64,000 bases of DNA. Source: JALZEG01 sp035942255 (GTDB lineage Bacteria; Actinomycetota; CADDZG01; WHSQ01). The notes beneath the pieces were generated by a model that searched no databases, was not told the origin of the DNA, and saw nothing but the letters and a program-made list of their open reading frames with translations. Location: assembly GCA_035942255.1 (NCBI GenBank), contig DASZDG010000141.1:62001-126000 (forward strand). The letters run 5' to 3'. This document shows positions 40,946 through 49,226 of the stretch, piece by piece (the stretch's first letter is position 1; every line of letters starts with the position of its first letter). The translations under genes were made by a program, and so were the position numbers.

Positions 40946-41740
40946 TTGGAGCCCGTATACCGCCCGGTCATCGGGTTTGCGCTGACGCTGTTCAAGACCA
41001 TGGGGTGGCGTGTCCTGACCTCCGGCGAAGAGCACATCCCGGCCCACGGCCCCGCCGTCATCGCGACCAACCACGTCGGCTACCTCGACTTCGCGTTCGT
41101 CGGCGCCGCCGCGCGCAAGCGCGGGCGCCTCGTGCGCTTCCTCGCGAAGCAGGAGGTGTTCGAGCACAAGGTGTCCGGCCCCCTGATGCGCGGGATGAAG
41201 CACATCCCCGTGGACCGGTTCGGCCTCGCCGGGAACGCGATCGACCTCTCGGTCGAGGCGCTGCGCTGCGGCGAGATCGTGGGGATGTTCCCCGAGGGGA
41301 CGATCAGCCGCTCGTTCGTCCCGGCCGCGGGGAAGACGGGGGCCGCGCGCATGGCGATCGAGGGCGGTGCGCCGTTGATCCCAGGTGCGGTGTGGGGGAG
41401 CCAGCGGATCCTCACGAAGGGCCGGCCGAAGAACTTCGAGCGCGGGGTCACGATCACGGTCGACCTCGGCCCCCCCATCCCCTACGAGGCCGGCGACGAC
41501 CCCGAGACCGTGACGAAGGCGTTGATGGCGGAGATCGAGCGGCTGGTCGAGGTCGCGGGGGCGAAGTATCCCGACCGCCCGGCCGACGAGGCAAGCTCGT
41601 GGTGGCTGCCCGCGCACCTGGGTGGGACGGCGCCGACGGTCGAGGAGTCGCTGGAGATGGCGCGCCGCGAACGCGACGAGCGTGCCGCGCGCCGCGCTGG
41701 ACCCTCGGCCGGACCGGAGAACGACAGGAGGTCGGAGTGA
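40946..41740 (+). CDS. 1-acyl-sn-glycerol-3-phosphate acyltransferase-like (PlsC family)
   Basis: The preferred start is TTG 40946, 5 nt after AGGAG, giving about 264 residues; an in-frame GTG at 40940 is an alternative. The four acyltransferase blocks are visible: IATNHVGYLDFAFVG (H-x4-D), the glycerol-phosphate block MKHIPVDRFG, GMFPEGTISRS (PEGT) and GAPLIPGAVWGS. It transfers an acyl chain to lysophosphatidate in membrane phospholipid synthesis. An unusual 60-residue hydrophilic tail follows. Its TGA overlaps the GTG of an RTX gene, an odd coupling of lipid synthesis to a secreted protein. Confidence 0.9.
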   Translation: MEPVYRPVIGFALTLFKTMGWRVLTSGEEHIPAHGPAVIATNHVGYLDFAFVGAAARKRGRLVRFLAKQEVFEHKVSGPLMRGMKHIPVDRFGLAGNAIDLSVEALRCGEIVGMFPEGTISRSFVPAAGKTGAARMAIEGGAPLIPGAVWGSQRILTKGRPKNFERGVTITVDLGPPIPYEAGDDPETVTKALMAEIERLVEVAGAKYPDRPADEASSWWLPAHLGGTAPTVEESLEMARRERDERAARRAGPSAGPENDRRSE

Positions 41741-42876
41741 ACAAGCTCGTAGCGGCACCGGTCGTGGTCGCGCTGGCGGCGCTCGGCATCGCGGCCCCCG
41801 CGGCCGCGGGCGAGTCGTGCATGGGCAAGACGGCGACGATCACCGGCTCGAACGGCGCGGATCGGATCGAAGGTACGCGCTTCGCCGACGTGGTCGCCGG
41901 GCTCGGCGGCAACGACGTGATCAAGGGGATGTCCGGCAACGACATGATCTGCGGCGGCGAGGGCAACGACAAGATCGAGGGCGCGAACGGCCACGACAAG
42001 GTCGAAGGCCACGGTGGGAACGACACAATGCAGGGCGGGCGCGGCGACGACCGCCTCGACGGCGGTGCCGATGCCGACACCGCGAGCTACAAGAACTCGG
42101 TGACGCCCGTGGACGCGAACCTCGACATCCGTGCCGCGATCGGCGAGGGTGCCGACGCGCTCGTCGAGGTCGAGAGGCTCCTCGGCTCCGATCATGCCGA
42201 CACGCTCACCGGTGACGCGAACAACAACTCGATAACCGGCGGCGGCGGCTCCGACCGGATCGAGGGTCTCGGCGGGCCCGACGTCCAGAAGGGCGGCACC
42301 GGCGACGACCGGATCAGCGGCGGCGACGGCCTCGACTCGCACTACGGCGGCGCGGGCGACGACTTCATGGACGGTGGCGAGGGCCAGGACACTCCCTCGT
42401 TCAAGTTCTCGCCCGACCCGGTCACCGTGGACCTCGAAGAGGGGACGGCGACGGGTGAGGGCGAGGACACGTTCGTGAACATGGAGATCGTCGCCGGGTC
42501 GCGCCACGGCGACACGCTCCTCGGCACCGCCGAGAGCGACACGTTCTATCCGCTCGGCGGCGCGGACGAGATCGACGGGCGCGACGGGTTCGACTTCGTC
42601 GTGTACGCGCAGTCTCCGGCGGCGGTGCTCGTCGACCTCGGGGCGGGGTCGGCGTCGGGAGGCGAGGGTGCGGACACGGTGACCTCGATCGAAGGCGCCG
42701 TGGGCTCGGCCTACGACGACGAGCTGCGCGGGGACGACTTCGAGAACTCGCTGTACGGCCTGGGCGGAGACGACACGCTCGACGGACGCGGGGGCGAGGA
42801 CACGCTGATCGGGGGGCCGGATACGGACTCGTGCAGCAACGGCGAGACCGTCGTCCAATGTGAGGCGACCCCTTAA
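41737..42876 (+). CDS. Sec-exported RTX repeat protein, copy 4
   Basis: The 379-residue protein starts at GTG 41737, behind ACAGGAGG and overlapping the acyltransferase stop. A short signal peptide (LVAAPVVVALAALGIAAPAAA) precedes ESCMGKTATITGSNGADRIE and repeats such as GLGGNDVIKGMSGNDMICGG and GGRGDDRLDGGADADT. The VDLEEGTATGEGEDTFVNME-type punctuation modules are also present. It ends DSCSNGETVVQCEATP. N-terminal and C-terminal cysteine patterns match the other three copies, so all four derive from one ancestor. Confidence 0.87.
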   Translation: MNKLVAAPVVVALAALGIAAPAAAGESCMGKTATITGSNGADRIEGTRFADVVAGLGGNDVIKGMSGNDMICGGEGNDKIEGANGHDKVEGHGGNDTMQGGRGDDRLDGGADADTASYKNSVTPVDANLDIRAAIGEGADALVEVERLLGSDHADTLTGDANNNSITGGGGSDRIEGLGGPDVQKGGTGDDRISGGDGLDSHYGGAGDDFMDGGEGQDTPSFKFSPDPVTVDLEEGTATGEGEDTFVNMEIVAGSRHGDTLLGTAESDTFYPLGGADEIDGRDGFDFVVYAQSPAAVLVDLGAGSASGGEGADTVTSIEGAVGSAYDDELRGDDFENSLYGLGGDDTLDGRGGEDTLIGGPDTDSCSNGETVVQCEATP

Positions 42877-42882
42877 GTGAAA

Positions 42883-42911
42883 ATCCCCCGGGAAGGGTGC
42901 TCCCGGGGGAT
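42883..42911 (-). terminator. Intrinsic terminator of the minus-strand secreted-protein gene
   Basis: A perfect 11-bp stem (42883-42893 with 42901-42911) closes a 7-nt loop. On the minus strand it is followed by ATTTTC, giving the U-tract of a Rho-independent terminator for the gene ending at 42930. On the plus strand it lies 7 nt after the RTX stop and may also help end that transcript, though without a T-run. Confidence 0.82.
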
Positions 42912-42929
42912 CTCTAGGAAGAAGCGGCG

Positions 42930-43397
42930 CTACATCTTGCCGGCCATGTAGCTGAAGGTGCCGTTGGCGCCCTCCGTCATGCACACGAAGGCGATCGGGT
43001 AGCCGGCGGGGACGGTGCCGGTCTCGCCACCGGGGCCCGGGTTCTCGTAGGCGACGTTAGCGGGAGCCGTCGAGGGGTCCGTCACGTCACCCATGTCGGC
43101 GTAGAAGCTGATGTCCATGCCCGTGCCGCTGCTCGCCTCGAGCTTGAAGGGCAGTCCGACCGTCTTGGGGTCGACGTCGAAGGTGTGGCCGAAGACGCCG
43201 TTCTGGCCGCTCAGCGAGAACAGCGTGCGCTGCGTGCGGTACACGCACGTCGCCGCCGCGTTTCCGCCCTGCGGGACTGCGATCGTCCCCTCGACCATCT
43301 GGTGCGCCGTCGGCTTCTTCTTCTTGCCGGCGAGCGCGGTCTGGACGGGCGCCGCGACGAGCAGAGCAACGGTTGCGAGTGCGATCAGCTTCTTCAC
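42930..43397 (-). CDS. Small secreted protein of unknown function
   Basis: The 155-residue protein has a clear signal peptide (LIALATVALLVAAPVQTALA) followed by a basic KKKKPTAHQ segment. The mature part is beta-rich: MVEGTIAVPQGGNAAATCVY, GVFGHTFDVDPKTVGLPFKL, GTVPAGYPIAFVCMTEGANG. Two cysteines could form a disulfide, and the layout suggests a single beta-sandwich. No family is recognised. It has its own terminator, and the good signal peptide and coding character support a real gene. Confidence 0.72.
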   Translation of the reverse strand: MKKLIALATVALLVAAPVQTALAGKKKKPTAHQMVEGTIAVPQGGNAAATCVYRTQRTLFSLSGQNGVFGHTFDVDPKTVGLPFKLEASSGTGMDISFYADMGDVTDPSTAPANVAYENPGPGGETGTVPAGYPIAFVCMTEGANGTFSYMAGKM

Positions 43398-43481
43398 GGT
43401 GTCGTCACCTCGTGGTCTGGGGTTGTCGTCGAGGTAGGAGGTTCGCCGCGCGGAGGGGCGCTCCTGCGCGTGCGGCGGTTC

Positions 43482-43496
43482 CCGGAGATCCTCCGG
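43482..43496 (-). terminator. Short hairpin directly after the iron-permease-like stop
   Basis: CCGGAG and CTCCGG (43482-43487, 43491-43496) form a 6-bp stem with a 3-nt loop directly after the TAA of the minus-strand gene. There is no T-run, so it is a weak terminator candidate. Confidence 0.35.
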
Positions 43497-44039
43497 TTAT
43501 GCCCGGTTTGCGCCCTCCGGCACGCCCCGCGGATCCGTCTCGGCCCCCACGATCGGCTCGCCGGAGAGGACGTCCTTCCCGGAGACTCGTTCTTCCAGGC
43601 CGACCGCGCTCTTGAGCGACTCGATGTGCGGGGCGAGGTCGGTCGACCCATCCTCGACGCGCTCCATCAGCTGGGCGAGCCCGTCGGCGAGGGCGTCGAG
43701 CTTGCACTGCACCGCGCGCTCGCTGCGGCTCTGCGCGTTCTGGAGCAGCGCCACGAGCAGGAAAGTGATCGCGCTGGTCCCCGCGCTCAGCACGATCTGC
43801 CAGGTGTCGAAGTCACCGATCAGCGGATACGTGAGCGTCCATAGCACGACCAGCGCGACGCTTCCGGCGAAGAACTCCGCCTGACCGGCGAAGCGGGCGG
43901 TCTTCTCCGCCCAGCGGTCGAAGACGTTCAGGCGGGATTGACGATCGCTGATGGGGGGCCTCCTCGGAACGAGACGACGCTGCGCGGCTGGCGCCTCAAC
44001 CGCCTCGTCTCTGTTCTTCCTCCTTGTCGCCTCCTGCAA
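43497..44039 (-). CDS. Low-affinity iron permease-family protein
   Basis: The C-terminal 150 residues match the bacterial low-affinity iron permease family: SRLNVFDRWAEKTARFAGQA, FFAGSVALVVLWTLTYPLIG, DFDTWQIVLSAGTSAITFLL, then LLQNAQSRSERAVQCKLDAL. Two TM helices are visible and a cytoplasmic helix follows. The only ordinary in-frame start is TTG 44039, which overlaps the upstream sulfotransferase by 44 nt. Homology begins near residue 30, where an ATC codon (43952-43950) follows a perfect GAGGAGG at 6 nt. The true start may therefore be that ATC, giving 151 residues. Despite the name, metal transport is not proven for bacterial members. Confidence 0.8.
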   Translation of the reverse strand: MQEATRRKNRDEAVEAPAAQRRLVPRRPPISDRQSRLNVFDRWAEKTARFAGQAEFFAGSVALVVLWTLTYPLIGDFDTWQIVLSAGTSAITFLLVALLQNAQSRSERAVQCKLDALADGLAQLMERVEDGSTDLAPHIESLKSAVGLEERVSGKDVLSGEPIVGAETDPRGVPEGANRA

Positions 44040-44844
44040 ACGGCGCGCCCTCGTATCGCTCCCGGAGCTCCTCGTCGTCCAGCTCCTCGAACCCGTACCC
44101 GAGCCACTCCACGACCTCCAGGGCGGCCGGATGCTCGAACACCCGCCTCCAGTCCAGGTCGAGCCGCGTCCGGTGGTGCCAGGCGTCCACCCGCCGCCGC
44201 GAACGCTCGGTCAGCTGCGGCTCGTACGGCAGGCCTGCGAAGTCACAGAGCCGCCGCAACGCCACCTCGTCACCGGCGAGCACGTCCTCGGCCCGCAGCC
44301 GGAGCACCGGCACCGCCCCCTCGATCTCCCGCGCGTACAGGTGGACCTCGGTGCACCAGTACAGGCACTTCTCGAACGGCGTCAGCGCGCCCCACCGCTC
44401 CGCGTACGCGCGCTGGAGGACGCCGGGGTCCTCGGGGCCCAGCGCGGCGAGGCGGGTGTAGTCGTCGGCGCGGGGGCTGCCGGCGTAGCACTGGTGGACC
44501 ATGTGCGAGAGGGCCGCCCGCACGGGGTGGCGCGTGAGGTGGACCACCCGCACCCGGCCGGGGAACCGCCGAACGAACAGCGGGATCGCCGCAAAGAGGG
44601 GCCACCCGGTCTCGACGTAGTCGCGGCCCTCCAGGGCCTGCGCCACCTCGTCCAGGTGCGCCGTCACCTCGGGGGCCGGGGTCGCCTCCGGCGCCCGCAG
44701 GAGCTCCCGTGGACGGTAATGGGGACCAATGGGTTCGTGCGTCACCCAAACCTTGCCTTGATAGAACTCAGACAGGTTGTGCGCGAGCCATTGCGTCCCG
44801 CACCGGCCGGTCGACAGGAACAGCGTGACGTGGTGGGCTGGCAT
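43996..44844 (-). CDS. PAPS-dependent sulfotransferase-like protein
   Basis: The 282-residue protein starts at ATG 44844. The 5'-phosphosulfate-binding loop TLFLSTGRCGTQWLAHNL and the 3'-phosphate segment VVHLTRHPVRAALSHMV are both present, as in cytosolic-type sulfotransferases (Sulfotransfer family). It would transfer sulfate from PAPS to an alcohol or sugar hydroxyl. It is divergent from the large glycan cluster (183-nt spacer), and sulfation of that product is a reasonable inference. The C-terminal tail (DKEEEQRRGG) is charged. No PAPS synthesis genes are in the window. Confidence 0.82.
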   Translation of the reverse strand: MPAHHVTLFLSTGRCGTQWLAHNLSEFYQGKVWVTHEPIGPHYRPRELLRAPEATPAPEVTAHLDEVAQALEGRDYVETGWPLFAAIPLFVRRFPGRVRVVHLTRHPVRAALSHMVHQCYAGSPRADDYTRLAALGPEDPGVLQRAYAERWGALTPFEKCLYWCTEVHLYAREIEGAVPVLRLRAEDVLAGDEVALRRLCDFAGLPYEPQLTERSRRRVDAWHHRTRLDLDWRRVFEHPAALEVVEWLGYGFEELDDEELRERYEGAPFAGGDKEEEQRRGG

Positions 44845-45027
44845 GGCGTGAGGGTAGACCGGCGACCAGGGCAAGCAAATCGACGCTTGTGCGCCCAGCA
44901 TCATCTTCATCGTATGGTGGTGGTGGATTTCGGTTGCGGACAGAGGGGCCCGCGGCGACTCACGCGATCGGCCCCTGCACGCGCTCTGAGGTGAAGAAGC
45001 CCGCCTCGTACCCAACGAGGAGGGGCT
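44845..45027. promoter_or_regulatory. Divergent promoter region of the sulfotransferase and the glycan cluster
   Basis: This 183-nt spacer must contain the promoter of the ten-gene plus-strand cluster and of the sulfotransferase. An inverted repeat AGGGGCC...GGCCCCT (around 44943-44978) and a strong GAGGAGGGG RBS just before ATG 45028 are visible. No clear -35/-10 pair is seen. Confidence 0.45.
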
Positions 45028-46143
45028 ATGGGAGACCTTGCTTTGATCACCGGCGGCGCCGGGTTCATCGGGTCGCATGTCGCACGCGAGCTGCTGGCAC
45101 ACGGGTATCGGGTCAGAGTCCTCGACGACCTGAACCCGCAGGTACACGAGGGCGGCGGCCGTCCCGCTTACCTCGACGGCGACGTGGAGCTGGTCGACGG
45201 CGACGTCCGGGACGCGGACGCCGTGAAGCGGGCGCTGGTCGGGGCCGACTACGTCCTGCACCTCGCGGCCCGGGTCGGCGTCGGCCAGAGCATGTACGAG
45301 ATCGCCGAGTACTCGAGCGTCAACACCTACGGGACCGGCGTCCTGCTGGAGGCGCTGCTCGAGCACCCGGTGCGCCGCCTGCTGGTGGCGTCGAGCATGA
45401 GCATCTACGGCGAGGGCCTCTACGAGACACCCGACGGACGCGTGGTGTCGGCGACCGAGCGCTCGCGCGAGCAGCTCGAGCGCGGGGAGTGGGAGCCGCG
45501 GGGGCCGGACGGCGAGGAGCTCCGCCCGCTTCCCACGCCGGAGACCAAGCGCCCGTCGCTCTCCTCGGTCTACGCGCTCACGAAGTACGACCAGGAGCGC
45601 ATGTGCCTCCTGTTCGGTCAGAGCTACAACATCCCCACGTTCGCGCTCAGGTTCTTCAACGCGTACGGCCGCGACCAGGCGCTCTCGAACCCGTACACCG
45701 GGGTGCTGGCGATCTTCGCCGCGCGGCTCCTGAACGACCGGCCCCCGTTGATCTTCGAGGACGGGGACCAGCGCCGCGACTTCGTGAGCGTGACCGACGT
45801 CGCCCGCGCCTGCCGGCTCGCCCTCGAGAAGGACGACGTGGCGACCGCGGTGCTGAACGTGGGGAGCGGCCGCGACCTGTCCGTCCGGGAGGTCGCCGAG
45901 AAGCTCGCCCGGGTGCTCGGCAAGGAGCACGTCGAGCCGGAGGTCACCGGCAAGTACCGGGCCGGCGACATCCGCCACTGCTTCGCCGACGTCACGAATG
46001 CGGCGGAGCTGATCGGCTACGAGCCGCAGGTCGCGCTGGAGGACGGCATGGAGGAGCTCGCGGAGTGGCTGGAGGGGCAGGTCGCGACCGACCGCGTCGA
46101 CTCCGCGACCGCCGAGCTCGCGTCCCGGGGGCTGACGCTGTGA
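45028..46143 (+). CDS. NAD-dependent epimerase/dehydratase (extended SDR)
   Basis: The 371-residue extended SDR has the Rossmann motif ALITGGAGFIGSHVARELL, then LDDLNPQVHEGGG and VLHLAARVGVGQSM. The catalytic Ser lies in VASSMSIYGEG, Tyr-x3-Lys in SSVYALTKYDQERM, and RFFNAYGRDQALSNPYTGV and DFVSVTDVARACRLA complete the fold. This is the nucleotide-sugar modifying branch (UDP-glucose epimerase-like). First gene of the cluster; its TGA overlaps the GTG of the next gene. It likely makes a precursor sugar for the glycosyltransferases downstream. Confidence 0.9.
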   Translation: MGDLALITGGAGFIGSHVARELLAHGYRVRVLDDLNPQVHEGGGRPAYLDGDVELVDGDVRDADAVKRALVGADYVLHLAARVGVGQSMYEIAEYSSVNTYGTGVLLEALLEHPVRRLLVASSMSIYGEGLYETPDGRVVSATERSREQLERGEWEPRGPDGEELRPLPTPETKRPSLSSVYALTKYDQERMCLLFGQSYNIPTFALRFFNAYGRDQALSNPYTGVLAIFAARLLNDRPPLIFEDGDQRRDFVSVTDVARACRLALEKDDVATAVLNVGSGRDLSVREVAEKLARVLGKEHVEPEVTGKYRAGDIRHCFADVTNAAELIGYEPQVALEDGMEELAEWLEGQVATDRVDSATAELASRGLTL

Positions 46144-48263
46144 GCCGCATCGTCGACACGATCAGGCACAACCCGAGCTGGGGCGAGCTGGACGACACCG
46201 CGCAGCTCCGCGAGCGGTTCCCCGACCGCGAGGGCAACCCCGACCTCGGCGTCGTGTCGTACTTCCACCTCCACGACCGGGACATGGTCGAGCGTGTGGT
46301 CGCCGGCCTGCACCGGCTGGGCGTGCAGCACCTGAGGACCGCGGTGTCGTGGGCCGACTGGCACGCCGAGGGGGGCCGCGAGTGGTACGAGTGGCTGCTG
46401 CCCAAGCTCGCCGCCGATTTCCGCGTGCTTCCGAGCGTCCTCTACACGCCCCCGTCTCTCGGCATCCTGCCGAAGAGCTCGTCGCCGCCCCGCGAGCCGT
46501 CGATGTACGCGGACTTCGTCGAGTTCCTCCTGACCGAGTACGAGGGGCTGTTCACGCACGTGGAGCTCTGGAACGAGCCGAACAACTACATCGAGTGGGA
46601 CTGGACGGTCGACCCCGAGTGGAAGATCTTCGCGGAGATGATCGGAGGTGCCGCCGAGCGCGCCGCGACGAAGTTCGGCGTCGTCCCGGTCCTCGGGGGC
46701 ATGAGCCCGCTCGACCCGAACTGGCTGGACCTCATGTTCCAGCGCGGCGCCATGGAGCACATGGGCGTCGTCGGCATCCACGGCTTCCCCGGCACCTGGG
46801 AGGCCGTGTGGGAGGGCTGGGCCGCGCATGCCGGGCGGGTGCAGGAGGTCCTCGACCGGCACGAGTCGACCGCGGAGGTCTGGATCACGGAGTGCGGCTT
46901 CTCGACGTGGGGGCACGACGAGTTCCGGATGGTGCGCGAGCTCGTCGACGCGTCGAGGGCGCCGATGCCGCGCGTCTACTGGTACTCCGCCGAGGACCTC
47001 AACCCGGTGCGCGAGACGCTGGACGGGTTCCACGCGGACGAGCGCGCCTACCACTTCGGGCTCTTCCGCCGGAACGGCGCGGCGAAGCTGCCCGCGCGCG
47101 TGTGGGCCGAGGGCGGGATCGAGGCCGTGCGGGACCTGGCGGCGATCGGCACCCGCAGGAGGGGCCGTTTCCACGAGCCCGCGACGTTGATCACCGGTGG
47201 ATCGGGCTTCATCGGCGTCAACCTCGCCGACCGGCTCGCGCGTGAGGGCAAGCCCGTGGTGATCCTCGACAACCTCGCGCGCTCGGGCGTGGAGCGCAAC
47301 CTGCGGTGGCTCGAGGCGACGCACGGCGACGCCGTCACGTTGCACGTCGCGGACGTCCGGGACCGCTTCGCGATCCGCGCGGCCCTCGACGGTTGTGACG
47401 AGGTCTTCCACCTCGCGGCGCAAGTGGCCGTGACGACGAGCCTCGACGACCCCGAGCTCGACTTCGGCGTCAACCTGCAGGGGACGCTGAACCTGCTGGA
47501 GGAGGTCCGGGCGATGCCCGTCCCTCCGCGGGTCCTGTTCACGTCGACCAACAAGGTCTACGGGGACCTGGAGGACGTGGCGCTGCTCGACCTCTCGGGA
47601 CGTTACGAGCCGGCGGACGAGGCGATCGCCGGCCGCGGTATCGCCGAAGACCGTCCGCTCTCGTTCTGCAGCCCCTACGGTTGCTCGAAGGGTGGAGCGG
47701 ACCAGTACGTGCTCGACTACGCGAAGACCTACGGCATCCCGGCGACGGTGTTCCGCATGAGCTGCATCTACGGCCCACATCAGTTCGGGACCGAGGACCA
47801 GGGGTGGGTCGCGCACTTCCTCATCCGGGCGCTGAAGGGCGACCCGATCAGCATCTACGGCGACGGCAAGCAGGTCCGCGACCTGCTGTTCGTAGAGGAC
47901 CTCGTCGAGGCGATGCTGGCGGCGACGCGGGCGAACGGGACGACGGGGGGCCGCGCGTTCAACATCGGCGGAGGCCCGGAGAGGTCGAAGAGCCTGCTCG
48001 AGATCCTCGAGCTGATCGAGAGCGTGCACGGGTCGCTCCCGCGGATGACGTTCGGCGACTGGCGCATCGCGGACCAGCGCTACTACGTCTCGGACACGTC
48101 GGCGTTCGAGGACGCCACGGGCTGGAAGCCGCGGGTCTCGGTCGAGGAGGGCGTCGAACGGCTCTACCGCTGGCTCGTCGAGAGCAGTGAGCACTCCGCG
48201 CTTGCGGGTTGCATAGCGCCCCGGATCGCCCGGGAGCGCTCGCTCGCGACCGGCGCCGTCTAG
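46140..48263 (+). CDS. Fusion: clan GH-A-like glycosidase domain + CDP-paratose-2-epimerase-like SDR
   Basis: The 707-residue protein starts at GTG 46140 overlapping the previous stop. Residues about 30-330 form a TIM-barrel glycosidase-like domain with the acid/base Glu in HVELWNEPNNYIEWDW and a candidate nucleophile Glu in VWITECGFSTWG (GH39/GH5-like). Residues about 343-690 are an extended SDR: ATLITGGSGFIGVNLADRLA, then FCSPYGCSKGGADQYVLDYA (Y-x3-K) and RMSCIYGPHQFGTEDQGWVA, which closely follows the CDP-paratose 2-epimerase (tyvelose) pattern. Only 10-15 residues link the parts. One polypeptide carrying both a glycosidase fold and a nucleotide-sugar epimerase is unusual. Confidence 0.82.
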   Translation: MSRIVDTIRHNPSWGELDDTAQLRERFPDREGNPDLGVVSYFHLHDRDMVERVVAGLHRLGVQHLRTAVSWADWHAEGGREWYEWLLPKLAADFRVLPSVLYTPPSLGILPKSSSPPREPSMYADFVEFLLTEYEGLFTHVELWNEPNNYIEWDWTVDPEWKIFAEMIGGAAERAATKFGVVPVLGGMSPLDPNWLDLMFQRGAMEHMGVVGIHGFPGTWEAVWEGWAAHAGRVQEVLDRHESTAEVWITECGFSTWGHDEFRMVRELVDASRAPMPRVYWYSAEDLNPVRETLDGFHADERAYHFGLFRRNGAAKLPARVWAEGGIEAVRDLAAIGTRRRGRFHEPATLITGGSGFIGVNLADRLAREGKPVVILDNLARSGVERNLRWLEATHGDAVTLHVADVRDRFAIRAALDGCDEVFHLAAQVAVTTSLDDPELDFGVNLQGTLNLLEEVRAMPVPPRVLFTSTNKVYGDLEDVALLDLSGRYEPADEAIAGRGIAEDRPLSFCSPYGCSKGGADQYVLDYAKTYGIPATVFRMSCIYGPHQFGTEDQGWVAHFLIRALKGDPISIYGDGKQVRDLLFVEDLVEAMLAATRANGTTGGRAFNIGGGPERSKSLLEILELIESVHGSLPRMTFGDWRIADQRYYVSDTSAFEDATGWKPRVSVEEGVERLYRWLVESSEHSALAGCIAPRIARERSLATGAV

Positions 48264-48272
48264 GCCGCTGCC

Positions 48273-49226
48273 GTGATGAAGGCCGCGGTCGTCGAGGCCC
48301 CGCGACGCGTCGCCCTCGTCGACGTCCCGCCGCCCGAGCCGGGGCCGGGGGAGGTCCTGATCGCCCTCGAGGGGTGCGGGATCTGCGGGTCGGACGCGGC
48401 GGTGTGGGAGGGCCGGCCCTGGTTCGAGTACCCGTTCGACGCAGGAGCGCCGGGTCACGAGGGCTGGGGTGTAGTCGAGGCCGCGGGCGATGGCGTCGCG
48501 ATCGCGCCGGGGACCCGCGTCGCCGCGATCTCGTACCGCGCGCACGCGGAGTACGACGTGGCCCCCGCGGAGGCCGTCGTGCCCGTTCCCGCCGCGGTGG
48601 GCGACGACCCGTTCCCGGGAGAGGCCCTCGGCTGCGCGATGAACGTGTTCGCCCGCAGCGACGTGCAACCCGGCCACGACGTGGCGGTCGTAGGCGTCGG
48701 CTTCCTCGGTGCGCTGCTGACGCAGCTCGCGGCGCGGGCCGGCGCACGTGTGGTCACGGTGTCGCGGCGGGAGTTCTCGCTCGACGTCGCCCGCGCGATG
48801 GGGGCGGAAGAGGCCGTCCCGCTCGGCGACGTGCGAGCGACGGTTGAGGGGGCCGCGGCGCTCACGGACGGGAAGCTGTTCGACCGCGTGATCGAGGCCG
48901 CGGGGGTGCAGGCGGCGCTGGACGTCGCGGGGGAGCTGACGCGGACGCGCGGCCGTCTCGTCGTGGCGGGCTACCACCAGGACGGGTCGCGGACGGTGGA
49001 CATGCAGCTCTGGAACTGGCGGGGCATCGACGTGGTGAACGCGCACGAGCGCGAGCTGGCGACGTACGTCCGGGGGGTGCGCGCCGCCGCGGCGGCGATC
49101 GAGGACGGGACGCTCGACCCGTCGCCGCTCTACACGCACCGCGTACCGTTCGACCGGCTGGAGCGCGCGTTCACCGGCGCGGTCGAGCGCCCGAACGGGT
49201 TCCTGAAGGCGGTCACGGTCCTGTGA
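48273..49226 (+). CDS. Zinc-binding medium-chain dehydrogenase
   Basis: The protein is 317 residues from GTG 48273, or from the adjacent ATG 48276. The N-terminal domain has GEVLIALEGCGICGSDAAVW (Cys zinc ligand and the GxGICGSD motif) and GAPGHEGWGVVEAAG (GHE). The Rossmann part is VAVVGVGFLGALLTQLAARA. The structural-zinc lobe with its four cysteines seems absent, so the protein is shorter than classical alcohol dehydrogenases. Pairing with a Gfo/Idh/MocA oxidoreductase suggests paired oxidation and reduction of a sugar or cyclitol. The GTG of the next gene overlaps its TGA. Confidence 0.87.
   Translation: MMKAAVVEAPRRVALVDVPPPEPGPGEVLIALEGCGICGSDAAVWEGRPWFEYPFDAGAPGHEGWGVVEAAGDGVAIAPGTRVAAISYRAHAEYDVAPAEAVVPVPAAVGDDPFPGEALGCAMNVFARSDVQPGHDVAVVGVGFLGALLTQLAARAGARVVTVSRREFSLDVARAMGAEEAVPLGDVRATVEGAAALTDGKLFDRVIEAAGVQAALDVAGELTRTRGRLVVAGYHQDGSRTVDMQLWNWRGIDVVNAHERELATYVRGVRAAAAAIEDGTLDPSPLYTHRVPFDRLERAFTGAVERPNGFLKAVTVL

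Noticed and set aside
44889..46139. Extension of the glycosidase-epimerase fusion frame upstream to 44889.
   Set aside because: Overlaps the upstream SDR gene in another frame and is low-complexity. GTG 46140 fits the local overlap style.
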